NCBI GenBank assembly: GCA_964607915.1
Contig: CAZSMU010000009.1
Location: forward strand, 1 to 53,889
Length of the DNA: 53,889 nt
Direction of reading: 5' to 3'
From: JADJPL01 sp964607915
Lineage (GTDB): Bacteria > Bacteroidota > Bacteroidia > Chitinophagales > Saprospiraceae
The notes beneath the pieces were generated by a model. It did not search any database. It saw only the letters and a list, made by a program, of their open reading frames with translations, and was not told the origin of the DNA. Every line of letters begins with the position of its first letter. Positions within the stretch are counted from its first letter, which is position 1. This document shows, one piece after another, positions 1 through 8,039 of this stretch. Position numbers and translations under genes: made by a program.

Positions 1-1016
1 CCGGCGAAATCTGCGCCGTAGTCGGCCTGGAAGGCTTCGAAATCGGCGATACGGTCGCCGATCTCGAAAACCCGGAACCCATGCCGCCCATCTCTATCGA
101 CGAGCCTACGATGAGCATGATTTTTACCATCAACGACTCGCCCTTCTTTGGCCAGGAAGGCAAATTCGTCACTTCCCGACATATCAAAGAGCGATTGGAT
201 AAAGAATTGGAGAAAAACCTGGCCTTGCGCGTGGAAGAAACAGGCTCTGCCGACACCTGGCGGGTCTATGGACGGGGGGTACTCCACCTGGCCGTCCTCA
301 TCGAAACCATGCGACGCGAAGGCTACGAACTCCAGATCGGCCAGCCCCAGGTCATCACCAAACGCATAGACGGCGTACTGCACGAGCCCGTCGAGGAACT
401 GACCATTGACCTCCCTGAAGAGGTCTCGGGCCGCGCCATCGAAATGATCACCCGCCGCAAAGGCATGATGCACTCCATGGAACCCAAAGGCGACCGCATG
501 GTCATGCGCTTCGAAATCCCGTCCAGGGGCATCATCGGGCTGCGCAGCCTCATGCTCACGGCTACCGCCGGGGAAGCAGTGATGACCCACCGATTCGTCG
601 CCTTCCAACCGCACAAGGGGGAAATCCCAGGTCGGATCAACGGCTCGCTGATCAGCAAGGAGCCGGGAAAATCCATCCCGTACTCCATCAACAACCTGCA
701 GGAACGTGGAATTTTCTTCATAGGCCCCAACGAGGACGTGTACGAAGGGCAGGTAGTGGGCGAACATTCCCGCCCCGGCGACCTGGTGATCAACCTGACC
801 GTCACCAAGAAATTGACCAATATCCGCGCCTCCGGCTCCGATGAAAAAATGCGCATCGTACCACCGCGCCGCTTCACCCTCGAGGAAGCACTGGAATACA
901 TCCAGGAAGACGAATATGCGGAAGTGACGCCGCAGTCCCTCCGTCTGCGCAAGATATACCTCAAGGAACACGAGCGCAAGCGCGCTGGTAACAAAGCGTT
1001 CAGCGTACAGGATTAG
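1..1016 (+). CDS. typA: Ribosome-associated GTPase BipA/TypA, C-terminal part (5' end outside window)
   Basis: This is the last 337 residues of a translational GTPase of the BipA/TypA family, which binds the ribosome and assists 50S assembly and stress or cold adaptation. The reading frame is already open at the left edge (codons from base 3), so the G domain with its nucleotide-binding motifs lies upstream and cannot be inspected. What is visible is the end of the beta-barrel domain (GEICAVVGLEGFEIGDTV), the EF-G-like fold with the MSMIFTINDSPFFGQEG stretch, and the BipA-specific C-terminal domain (GRINGSLISKEPGK, NIRASGSDEKMRIVPP, LRLRKIYL). These are highly conserved in the family and distinguish it from EF-G and LepA. 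Family proteins are about 600 residues, so a little over half is present. No frame disruption is seen. Transcription probably stops in the hairpins just downstream. Confidence 0.96.
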   Translation, partial: GEICAVVGLEGFEIGDTVADLENPEPMPPISIDEPTMSMIFTINDSPFFGQEGKFVTSRHIKERLDKELEKNLALRVEETGSADTWRVYGRGVLHLAVLIETMRREGYELQIGQPQVITKRIDGVLHEPVEELTIDLPEEVSGRAIEMITRRKGMMHSMEPKGDRMVMRFEIPSRGIIGLRSLMLTATAGEAVMTHRFVAFQPHKGEIPGRINGSLISKEPGKSIPYSINNLQERGIFFIGPNEDVYEGQVVGEHSRPGDLVINLTVTKKLTNIRASGSDEKMRIVPPRRFTLEEALEYIQEDEYAEVTPQSLRLRKIYLKEHERKRAGNKAFSVQD

Positions 1017-1031
1017 TGTAGGCTGAACATA

Positions 1032-1194
1032 AGACTTGTTGCGCGGGGAATCATCAAGGGGTCAAAAAGACCCTTTTTCGCCCACACTGCGCCTTTTTTC
1101 GGTCATATAGCACCGCTATACTCCCTCAAAAAGCCTTCGTGTGGACAAAAAATGACTCTTTTTTCCCTCCTCGCTGACCCCGCGCAACAAGTCT
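1032..1194 (+). repeat. Intergenic inverted-repeat element, copy A (long, nested form)
   Basis: The copy begins AGACTTGTTGCGCGGGG and ends CCCCGCGCAACAAGTCT, a nearly perfect terminal inverted repeat, with subterminal GGGGTCA / TGACCCC. It is about 163 bp against 76 bp for copies F and G. The extra DNA in the middle has its own inverted repeats: CCACAC (1082-1087) with GTGTGG (1139-1144), and TATAGC-ACC-GCTATA (1106-1120). This suggests a second hairpin inserted in the first. There is no coding capacity and no obvious target duplication. Confidence 0.8.
1059..1078 (+). terminator. Probable intrinsic terminator after bipA
   Basis: GGGTC-AAAAA-GACCC is followed directly by TTTTT, 43 bases after the bipA stop. 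It lies inside repeat copy A, so here the element itself may supply the transcription stop. The stem is only 5 bp, so the call is tentative. Confidence 0.5.
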
Positions 1195-1211
1195 ATAGGA
1201 TATATCTCGAG

Positions 1212-1245
1212 GGGGTTGTACAGAAAGTACTTTCTGTACAACCCC
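1212..1245. terminator. Perfect 34-bp palindrome, probable terminator
   Basis: The 17-base arm starting GGGGTTGTACAG is followed without a spacer by its exact reverse complement and then TTTTC. It could end bipA transcription or be a protein-binding palindrome. It lies just upstream of the SusC promoter boxes. Confidence 0.55.
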
Positions 1246-1283
1246 TTTTCACAAGCAAGGGGAGCCTGTAAAGCTAAATTAGC

Positions 1284-1291
1284 TACATTTG
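1284..1291 (+). promoter_or_regulatory. Candidate -7 box (TACATTTG) upstream of susC
   Basis: TACATTTG fits the Bacteroidota -7 consensus TAnnTTTG. It lies 189 bases before the SusC start codon and would give a long 5' leader. No convincing -33 element is seen, and the second box at 1349 is an alternative. Confidence 0.3.
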
Positions 1292-1348
1292 AGGCCAAAT
1301 ACAGTAGGAATGTTCAGTAGTAATACTATTCATTATCCATTTTATTTT

Positions 1349-1356
1349 TATTTTTG
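1349..1356 (+). promoter_or_regulatory. Candidate -7 box (TATTTTTG) upstream of susC
   Basis: TATTTTTG matches TAnnTTTG and lies 124 bases before the SusC start codon in an AT-rich stretch, leaving a leader of roughly 115 bases. It is the better placed of the two boxes in this gap. Confidence 0.4.
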
Positions 1357-1480
1357 CCGCCGGGAAAAAACAATATTCCCCTTCTCCCTCCCCTGCAACT
1401 TGCCATTTTAGTGATTTCTTGCTTTTAAATTGGTTCAAGATATTTATTGTCAGCCTTTTATAATTTAAACAAAGCATCGT

Positions 1481-4400
1481 ATGAAGTTTCTTCGGTTTAC
1501 ACTCACAGGAACGATGTTGTTGATTGCCATGGCGATGACGGCGCAGTCCGTCGTGCGAGGGGTGGTCACATCATCCGAAGACGGCGAGCCCCTGATCGGG
1601 GTCAACATTTTGGTGAAAGGCACGTCGGTGGGCACTGCTACCGACCTGGACGGGAAGTTCGAGATTCAAGCTAATCCGGCTACCGATGTGCTGGCCATCA
1701 GCTACACGGGCTACACTTCAGTGGAAATCCCGCTCAACGGGCGTACTTCTGTCGAGGTACAGCTCGAAGTGTCGGCAGCCCTGCTCAATGAGGTTATCGT
1801 GACGGCCTTCGGCGAGTCCACCCGCGAAAAATTCACGGGTTCGGCCGCGGTGGTAGGCGCTGAACAGATCGCCCGTCGCCCCATCACGAACATCAGCCAG
1901 GCTATCGCGGGCTCGGGCGCCGGTATCCAGGCCACCATCGGTGGTGGGCAGCCGGGTTCTACTCCGGCCATCCGCATCCGGGGCTTTGGCTCTGTGTCGG
2001 CCTCCAACTCGCCGCTCTATGTCGTGGACGGCATCCCCTTCGACGCCAGTGTCGCCAACCTGAACCCGGACGACATTGAGAACATCACGGTGTTGAAAGA
2101 CGCAGCTTCCACATCGCTGTACGGTTCGCGCGCCGCCAACGGGGTCATCATGATCACCACGAAAAAAGGGACCAAAGGCCAGGGCCGCATCAACGTGAAA
2201 TACACTCGGGGCTCTTCCCAGCGCGGCCTTCCTGAGTACGACCGCCTCGACGCGGCGCAGTACTACCCCTTCATGTGGGAATCGTACCGCAACAGCTTGG
2301 TATCGCGCACCGCCAACCCGCTCACCCTGGAAGCAGCCAGCGCCAACGCATCGGCGCAAATCGTTTCCCTGCTGGGCTACAACGCCTACAACGTGGCTGC
2401 TGCCGACCTGGTCAGCACCCAGGGCGTGTTGAACCCCAACGCCCAGCTCGTATTCAAAGAGGAAGATCTCAACTGGGAAACGCCGCTGACCCGTCAGGGC
2501 GTGCGCAATGAATTGAACACGAACATCAGCGGTGGCGACGAGCGCTCCAACTACTTCGCTTCATTCGCCTACCTGGAAGATAAGGGCTTCCTCATCCGCT
2601 CCGACTACGAGCGCTACAACGCGCGCTTGCAGTACAACAACCGGGTGAAAGACTGGTTCTCCATGGGCCTGAACATGGCGTACACCTACACGCGCTCCAA
2701 CCAGGATGACGCCGGCTCGAACACAGCGTTCGTCAACCCCTTCTTCTTCTCCCGCTACATGGGGCCAATTTACCCGGTCTATGCCTACGACCCCAAGAAC
2801 CCGGGGCAATACCTGCTGGACGGCAACGGCAACCGCCAGTACGACTTCGGCAATATGAACGCCCTGGGCTTGCCCAACCGCCCGCAATACGGCGGTCGTC
2901 ACGCCATCGCGGAAACGGAGCTCAACGAAAACTTCTTCCGCCGCAACTTGTTCAGCGGCCGTACGTATGCGGAATTCTCCTTCCTGAAAAACTTCAAGTT
3001 CCGGGCTAACCTCGGTGCGGATTACACCAACATCAACGGCAATACGTTCGGCAACCCGATCATCGGAGACGGTGCCCCGGCAGGTCGTGCCACGGTGGAC
3101 TTCGAAAACCAGTTGACCCTCAACATCAACCAGCAGCTCACCTACAAGAAGCAGTTCGGCCCGCACAACTTCGACGTGCTGCTCGGCCACGAGAACTACG
3201 ACTTCCGCTCGAACTTCCTGACCGGCTCCCGCTCGCAGTTGATCCTGGAAGGGAATATCGAACTGGTCAACTTCACGACGACCACCAACCTCAACTCGGG
3301 CGCTGACTTCGCCCGCCAGGAAGGGTTCTTCTCCCGCATCAACTACGATTACGACAACCGCTACTTCCTCAGCGCTTCCGCTCGCCGCGACGGCAGCAGC
3401 CGCTTCTATCAGGATGTGCGCTGGGGTAACTTCTTCGGGGCCAGCGCCGCATGGCAGGTACACAACGAGGGCTTCCTCAAGGACTCCCGCATCATCAACA
3501 ACCTGAAACTGCGCGCCTCCTACGGCCAGACGGGCAACAATGCCGGCATCGGCTTGTATGCCTGGCAGCCGCTCTTCAGCCTGGGCTGGAACAACGCCGC
3601 CGAAGCAGGTATCCTGCAGGGAAGCCTCGGCAATACCGCCCTGACCTGGGAATCCAACAACCAGTTCGACGCCGCACTCGAATTCGGCCTCTGGAACGGA
3701 CGCATCTCCGGTTTGTTCGAATACTTCAACCGCCAGTCGGACGACCTCCTCTTCGCCGTACCGCTCCCGCTCTCTACAGGTACCGGTTCGCAAACGCGCA
3801 ACATCGGCGCCATGTTCAACCGCGGTATCGAACTGGAACTCACGCTCGTACCGGTGCGTACCAAGGATTTCTCCTGGGAAGTCAAGTTCAACACGACGAC
3901 GTATCGGAATGAAATTACCCGTATGCCGGAAAGCAACAAAGAAATCATCTCCGGCACCAAAAAACTCAAGGAAGGCAACTCGCTGTTCGACTACTGGCTC
4001 CGCGAATGGTACGGCGTGAACCCGGATAACGGTAATGCAGAATACCGTGCGGTGAGCTTTGTGGCTTCCAACTCCCGGATCACCGAGAGCGGCGATACGG
4101 TCACGACCAGCCTCAACAACGCACGCTTCCACTACAACGGCTCGGCTATCCCCGACTTTACGGGCGGCTTGACGAACACGCTGGAGTATAAAGGCTTCTC
4201 GCTGTCCGTGCTGTTCATCTACCAACTCGGCGGCTTGATCTATGACGCCAACTACGCTTCTTTGATGAACTCCTCCGGCTATGGCTCTGCCAAGCACGTG
4301 GATATCCTCAAGCGCTGGCAGAAACCGGGCGACATCACCGATGTACCGCGCGCCGACGTGGGCCGCGCAGTAGATTTCGACGGCGGGTCCGACCGTTGGC

Positions 4401-4633
4401 TCACGGATGGTACCTCCCTGAACCTCCGCAACATCTCGATTTCTTATACCTTCCCGACCAAAATGCTGAAGCGCTTCAACATGCAGGGCCTGCAAGTGTT
4501 CGCCAACGGCGAAAACCTGGCACTGTGGAACAAGCGCAAAGGCATGGACGGCCTGGGCGATTTCAGCGGGGTCACCGGCAATACCTATTCGTTCTATCGC
4601 AACTTCGTAGGCGGATTATCCTTAACCTTCTAA
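1481..4633 (+). CDS. SusC/RagA-family TonB-dependent outer-membrane transporter
   Basis: This is an outer-membrane beta-barrel of 1050 residues that imports a ligand captured by its SusD partner, powered by TonB. A signal peptide (residues 1-22, cut after AMAMTAQ) leads into a carboxypeptidase-like regulatory domain (about 24-100, GVVTSSEDGEPLIGVNILVKG). A TonB-box-like LNEVIVTAFG (102-111) follows, then the plug (about 115-230) with LYVVDGIPF and the SusC hallmark VLKDAASTSLYGSRAANGV. The rest is barrel, ending in an aromatic-terminated strand (GGLSLTF). Length is typical. The strong use of aac, ttc and cgc codons suggests high expression (inference). susD starts 14 bases downstream, so the two form one unit. 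No glycosidase, protease or regulator adjoins, so the substrate cannot be assigned. Peptide or glycan are both possible. Confidence 0.95.
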   Translation: MKFLRFTLTGTMLLIAMAMTAQSVVRGVVTSSEDGEPLIGVNILVKGTSVGTATDLDGKFEIQANPATDVLAISYTGYTSVEIPLNGRTSVEVQLEVSAALLNEVIVTAFGESTREKFTGSAAVVGAEQIARRPITNISQAIAGSGAGIQATIGGGQPGSTPAIRIRGFGSVSASNSPLYVVDGIPFDASVANLNPDDIENITVLKDAASTSLYGSRAANGVIMITTKKGTKGQGRINVKYTRGSSQRGLPEYDRLDAAQYYPFMWESYRNSLVSRTANPLTLEAASANASAQIVSLLGYNAYNVAAADLVSTQGVLNPNAQLVFKEEDLNWETPLTRQGVRNELNTNISGGDERSNYFASFAYLEDKGFLIRSDYERYNARLQYNNRVKDWFSMGLNMAYTYTRSNQDDAGSNTAFVNPFFFSRYMGPIYPVYAYDPKNPGQYLLDGNGNRQYDFGNMNALGLPNRPQYGGRHAIAETELNENFFRRNLFSGRTYAEFSFLKNFKFRANLGADYTNINGNTFGNPIIGDGAPAGRATVDFENQLTLNINQQLTYKKQFGPHNFDVLLGHENYDFRSNFLTGSRSQLILEGNIELVNFTTTTNLNSGADFARQEGFFSRINYDYDNRYFLSASARRDGSSRFYQDVRWGNFFGASAAWQVHNEGFLKDSRIINNLKLRASYGQTGNNAGIGLYAWQPLFSLGWNNAAEAGILQGSLGNTALTWESNNQFDAALEFGLWNGRISGLFEYFNRQSDDLLFAVPLPLSTGTGSQTRNIGAMFNRGIELELTLVPVRTKDFSWEVKFNTTTYRNEITRMPESNKEIISGTKKLKEGNSLFDYWLREWYGVNPDNGNAEYRAVSFVASNSRITESGDTVTTSLNNARFHYNGSAIPDFTGGLTNTLEYKGFSLSVLFIYQLGGLIYDANYASLMNSSGYGSAKHVDILKRWQKPGDITDVPRADVGRAVDFDGGSDRWLTDGTSLNLRNISISYTFPTKMLKRFNMQGLQVFANGENLALWNKRKGMDGLGDFSGVTGNTYSFYRNFVGGLSLTF

Positions 4634-4647
4634 AAAAGCATTCAACT

Positions 4648-6132
4648 ATGTGGACGAAGAAGTCTTTCCTCATAAAAACGCTGGTCCTGAGCGTCTTTTT
4701 TGTATCCTGCGAAAAAGATTACCTGGAGACCAAGCCCACGGGCAGCGTGGACGCGGCTTCCGCTTACGCGACGACCAAAAATGCCGCTGCCGCTATGAAC
4801 GGCATCTACCGCGCCATGGTGGTGCGCTACCAGGGTTCGCAAGGCCATTTCGGCTATCCGGCCCTGATGATCATCAACGATGTGCTGGGTGAAGACCTGG
4901 TCTTCCCGAACTCCACGAACGGCTGGCACTTCAGCGAGCACCGCTGGCTCTCGCACCGCAGCGACGTGGGGACGATGGCCATTTTTCCTTATGAATTGTT
5001 CTACCGCCTCATCGCCAACGCAAACCTGGCGATTGTGAACATAGACAATGCGGTAGGCACACCGGCCGAGCGCAACCAGGTCAAAGGGGAAGCTCTCGCT
5101 ATGCGGGCCTTCTCTTACTTCAACCTGGTGCAGTACTATGGCAAGCGCTACGATGCGAGCACCAAGCCCAACGCCCAGCCGGGGGTATCGCTGGTCCTGG
5201 CACCTACCCAGGAAGGGCTTCCCCGCGCAACAGTCGAAGAAGTCTATGCGCAAATCAACAAAGATCTGGAAGAAGCTGCTGGCTTGCTGACCACCGCCCG
5301 CTCGGCCAAATCGCACTTTAACAAAAACGTCGTGCGGGGCATTCAGGCGCGCGTGGCTTTGGTCCAGCAAAACTGGACGGCTGCCGTTACCTTCGCTACG
5401 GAAGCGCGCACGGGCTGGCCTCTGATGTCGGAAGCGCAGTACCAGGACGGATTTGCCGAACTTTCCAACCCGGAATGGATGTGGGGCTTCGACCACCTGG
5501 AAGACCAGTCGGAGTACTTCGGAGCTTTCCATTCTTATATCTCCAGCAACTTTAACTCCAGCGTCAACCGCCAGACGCCGAAGACGATCAACAAGCTGAT
5601 TTACGACCGCCTGCCGGCTACCGACGTGCGCTCGAAAATGTGGGTGAAAGCGCCTACGGCCACGAATTCCATCGTGCCTGCCGGTGGGGTGCGCGCACCG
5701 TACATGGTACAGAAGTTCCGTCTGCCGGGTACGCCCAGCACGAGTACGATGGGCGATGTGCCGTACATGCGCACAGGAGAGATGTTCCTCATCGAAGCAG
5801 AGGCCAAGGCCCGCCTCGGCGATAATGCCGGTGCTGCCAAGGCGCTGTTTGACATGGTGAGCAAGCGCGATGCAGCCTATAAGCAATCTACTGCGACGGG
5901 GACTGCCTTAATTGATGAAATCATGTTCCACCGCCGCATCGAGCTCTGGGGTGAGGGCCACCGCTACTTCGACCTGAAGCGCCTCAACCTGCCGCTGAAC
6001 CGCAACGGCATCGGCCATATCGCTGCTGTGGCGCTGGTCTACGACGTGCCCGCCGGCGATCCGCGCTGGGAGTTCCTGATCCCGCGCAGGGAACTGGATG
6101 CCAACCCGGCTTGTGTGCAAAATCCGTTGTAA
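4648..6132 (+). CDS. SusD/RagB-family nutrient-binding lipoprotein
   Basis: This is the surface lipoprotein that forms the lid of the SusC transporter and binds the nutrient. The ATG at 4648 gives 494 residues starting with a basic N-terminus and the lipobox FFVSC (acylated Cys21). An upstream extension in the same frame would overlap susC and hide the signal, so it was rejected. The N-terminal helical (TPR-like) part carries GEALAMRAFSYFNLVQYYG, standard for SusD proteins. The C-terminal RagB/SusD signature is RIELWGEGHRYFDLKRLN. The end DPRWEFLIPRRELDANP also matches the family. It is translated right after susC and followed by a very strong hairpin, so the operon is just these two genes. 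The ligand is unknown. Confidence 0.95.
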   Translation: MWTKKSFLIKTLVLSVFFVSCEKDYLETKPTGSVDAASAYATTKNAAAAMNGIYRAMVVRYQGSQGHFGYPALMIINDVLGEDLVFPNSTNGWHFSEHRWLSHRSDVGTMAIFPYELFYRLIANANLAIVNIDNAVGTPAERNQVKGEALAMRAFSYFNLVQYYGKRYDASTKPNAQPGVSLVLAPTQEGLPRATVEEVYAQINKDLEEAAGLLTTARSAKSHFNKNVVRGIQARVALVQQNWTAAVTFATEARTGWPLMSEAQYQDGFAELSNPEWMWGFDHLEDQSEYFGAFHSYISSNFNSSVNRQTPKTINKLIYDRLPATDVRSKMWVKAPTATNSIVPAGGVRAPYMVQKFRLPGTPSTSTMGDVPYMRTGEMFLIEAEAKARLGDNAGAAKALFDMVSKRDAAYKQSTATGTALIDEIMFHRRIELWGEGHRYFDLKRLNLPLNRNGIGHIAAVALVYDVPAGDPRWEFLIPRRELDANPACVQNPL

Positions 6133-6145
6133 GACAACAAAGTCT

Positions 6146-6198
6146 GTCATAAAAAGAGAGGGGCGGAACCATCGGTTCCGCCCCTCTCTTTTTATGAC
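6146..6198. terminator. Long perfect hairpin between convergent genes (25-bp arms, 3-nt loop)
   Basis: The left arm is 6146-6170, the loop ATC, and the right arm 6174-6198 is an exact complement. Its outer stem is A/T-rich (ATAAAAAGAGAG with CTCTCTTTTTAT), so RNA from either strand ends in a U-rich tract. It lies between susD (plus) and ppx (minus) and can serve both as a bidirectional terminator. Confidence 0.85.
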
Positions 6199-6240
6199 TT
6201 GTTGTGCTGGGGATTCCCGAAGACCCCGCGCAACAAGTCT
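6196..6240. repeat. Intergenic inverted-repeat element, copy B (short form)
   Basis: The left end GACTTGTTGTGCTGGGG and right end CCCCGCGCAACAAGTCT are separated by a few bases, giving a 45-bp hairpin-like copy without the inner GGGGTCA modules. It abuts the long terminator hairpin and stops two bases before the ppx stop codon. Confidence 0.75.
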
Positions 6241-6241
6241 A

Positions 6242-7165
6242 TTATATCTGATCCAGAAATTCGATTTTTTGGATGGGCTCTCCGGACACTTTTTCGTACA
6301 ACTGGTACAGCAATCCGTCTTTGAGACCAACGTTGGGTACGAGGATGCGGTCGGCCTGGGCGCGGCGCATGACCTCTATGTAGATCTCTGCTGCCGGGAT
6401 GATGACATCGGCCCGGTCGGGGTTGAGTTTGAGGAGGTTGAGCCGATCTTCCATGCTTAGAGCGCCGACGTATGCCTGCAGGGCGCAGAGTTCGGAGAGC
6501 GTGATGCTTCCGCTTTTGGGGAAGATGGACAACTGGAACAGCTTTCGGATATTGCCGCCGGTGCCCACTGCGATGAGTGGGCTTTTGCCTTGTGCGTGCC
6601 TTTGGGCATTTATCCAGTCTTCGGCCTGTTGGAAGACCTCTTTCTTTTGCCCTTCGGTCAGTCGGCGCACGGTACCCATCTGGAAGGATTTGCTGTTGCT
6701 GCGGTTTTTGTTTTCGTAAAAATTGAGTTCAGTACTTCCTCCCCCTACATCTATATGCAGGTACATCCCCCCATCCAGGAAGGGTGCGATGGCCTTGCTC
6801 AGGATTTCCGCTTCCTGGTTTCCGCTGATGATTTGCACGTCCAGTCCGAAGGCATCCCGGGTGCGTTGGAGTACTTCCCGGGCATTTTTGGCTTCCCGCA
6901 TCGCCGACGTGGCTACTCCTACATAGCCTTGCACCTCATAGAGGTCGAGCATGAGTTTGAAGGTCTGCATGAGCTTGTCGAAACGCTTGAGGGTAGCGCT
7001 TCCGATTTCCCCGTTTTTGAACACGTCGGCCCCGAGCCGGAGCGGAAAGCGGATATACTCCAGTTTTTTGAAGCTCAGGGTATCGCTGTAGCGGATAGCC
7101 CGTATGACCTGGAAGCGGATGGCGTTGGAGCCGATATCTATGGCAGCGAGTTTCATGTGCGGCAA
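6242..7165 (-). CDS. Ppx/GppA-family phosphatase (exopolyphosphatase or pppGpp phosphohydrolase)
   Basis: This is a 307-residue cytoplasmic ASKHA-fold enzyme that removes terminal phosphate from polyphosphate or from pppGpp. Sequence alone does not separate the two. Visible motifs are the phosphate-1 loop AAIDIGSNAIRFQV near the N-terminus, ATSAMREAKN, the ISGNQEAE segment, the phosphate-2 loop HIDVGGGSTEL and the adenosine-region-like GTGGNIRKL. The length matches the short single-module members common in Bacteroidota, which lack the C-terminal HD-like domain of E. coli Ppx. Either of two Met codons (7165 or 7156, MPHMKL) could be the start. A TATCTTTG box lies 31 bases upstream, so the gene seems to have its own promoter separate from the methyltransferase upstream. 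It ends at hairpins shared with susD. Confidence 0.9.
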   Translation of the reverse strand: MPHMKLAAIDIGSNAIRFQVIRAIRYSDTLSFKKLEYIRFPLRLGADVFKNGEIGSATLKRFDKLMQTFKLMLDLYEVQGYVGVATSAMREAKNAREVLQRTRDAFGLDVQIISGNQEAEILSKAIAPFLDGGMYLHIDVGGGSTELNFYENKNRSNSKSFQMGTVRRLTEGQKKEVFQQAEDWINAQRHAQGKSPLIAVGTGGNIRKLFQLSIFPKSGSITLSELCALQAYVGALSMEDRLNLLKLNPDRADVIIPAAEIYIEVMRRAQADRILVPNVGLKDGLLYQLYEKVSGEPIQKIEFLDQI

Positions 7166-7196
7166 GTGAGCGTACGAATCAGGGGCCTACTTTTGG

Positions 7197-7204
7197 CAAA
7201 GATA
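7197..7204 (-). promoter_or_regulatory. Candidate -7 box for the Ppx/GppA gene
   Basis: On the minus strand this reads TATCTTTG, an exact match to TAnnTTTG, 31 bases before the first candidate start codon. The -33 region is not clear. Confidence 0.5.
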
Positions 7205-7228
7205 GAAGAGAAATGCAGGTTTGCGTGT

Positions 7229-8038
7229 TCAAGGCAGGGATTTTACTGCGCTGAGTGCATAGACCATGGGTATCTTGCCTTCGAGGCCCGGGATGTGATA
7301 GCCGGGGCCATTTGCGTTTGGCACGACCTCCGGGAAGCAGGGGTAGGGAGAGTAGTCGTACTCCCTGAACCCGGTGACCTGTAAGCCTGCCTGTATCAGG
7401 GCGTTGAAGACTTCGCCGAGGTCGTGGTTCCAGGAGTAGGCTTTCCCGGAAATGGGGGCGTTCCGGTCGGCGTAGGTACCCTCGACGCTTTCCTCGATGG
7501 TTTCCCGGTTGAAGTAGGAATAGGCCACCGTTTGGAAGTCGTTGTCGAACATCCATACGACGGGGTGGAACTCTACGAGGTGGAACGTGCCGCCCGGTCT
7601 GAGGTGACGGGCGATGAGTTGCCCCCAGGGGCCCAGGTCGGGGAGCCAGGGCAGGGCACCATAGGAGGTGAATACCTGGTCAAACATTTCCCCGTTGAGA
7701 TGTGACGACAGGTCGTACAGGTTGCAGCAGATAAAACGCGCGGGCAGGCCGAGTTCTTCCCCCAGTTCCCGGGCCCGTTGAATGGCTTTGTCGGACAGGT
7801 CTATGCCCGTTACTGCTGCTCCCATCCGGGCCAGGGAGAGCGTATCCTGTCCGAAATGGCATTGGAGATGGAGCAGCTTTTTGCCGGCTACCTGGCCGAG
7901 CTGCTCCATCTCGATGGCATTCAATGCGTTTGCGCCTTTTTTGAACGCGTCCATCCCATAGAAGTCCGATTGGATATGCGGGTCGGTTTTGTCGTTCCAC
8001 AGCAGGCGGTTGGCTTCAAAGAATGCGCTATAGTCCAT
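7229..8038 (-). CDS. Class I SAM-dependent methyltransferase, substrate unknown
   Basis: This is a 269-residue soluble protein with a Rossmann-type SAM-binding core. Motif I is LLHLQCHFGQDTLSLARMGA (residues 55-74), followed by the acidic TGIDLSDKAI strand end, and motif IV lies around FDQVFTSYGAL. LRPGGTFHLVEF is the usual post-IV strand. The start at 8038 (MDYSAFFEANRLLWN) was chosen because the upstream extension would run into the end of the sortilin-like gene and is low-complexity. The upstream gene stops one base before, so the two are probably co-transcribed. I cannot tell whether the target is a small molecule, lipid or protein. The C-terminal half, with YNRET and PGYHIPGLEGKIPMVYAL, looks like uncharacterised methyltransferases common in Bacteroidota. 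Confidence 0.85.
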   Translation of the reverse strand: MDYSAFFEANRLLWNDKTDPHIQSDFYGMDAFKKGANALNAIEMEQLGQVAGKKLLHLQCHFGQDTLSLARMGAAVTGIDLSDKAIQRARELGEELGLPARFICCNLYDLSSHLNGEMFDQVFTSYGALPWLPDLGPWGQLIARHLRPGGTFHLVEFHPVVWMFDNDFQTVAYSYFNRETIEESVEGTYADRNAPISGKAYSWNHDLGEVFNALIQAGLQVTGFREYDYSPYPCFPEVVPNANGPGYHIPGLEGKIPMVYALSAVKSLP

Positions 8039-8039
8039 A

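Larger units (their letters stand above)
1017..1480. other. 464-bp intergenic region with repeat element, palindrome and promoter boxes
   Basis: There is no credible gene here. The stretch holds in order a repeat-family copy (1032-1194) containing a short terminator-like hairpin, a perfect 34-bp palindrome (1212-1245), and an AT-rich leader for the SusC gene with two TAnnTTTG boxes (1284-1291 and 1349-1356). Confidence 0.8.

Noticed and set aside
2561..4495. A 644-codon minus-strand frame inside susC
   Set aside because: It mirrors the codon bias of susC and shows no motif. The plus-strand protein is unmistakably SusC.
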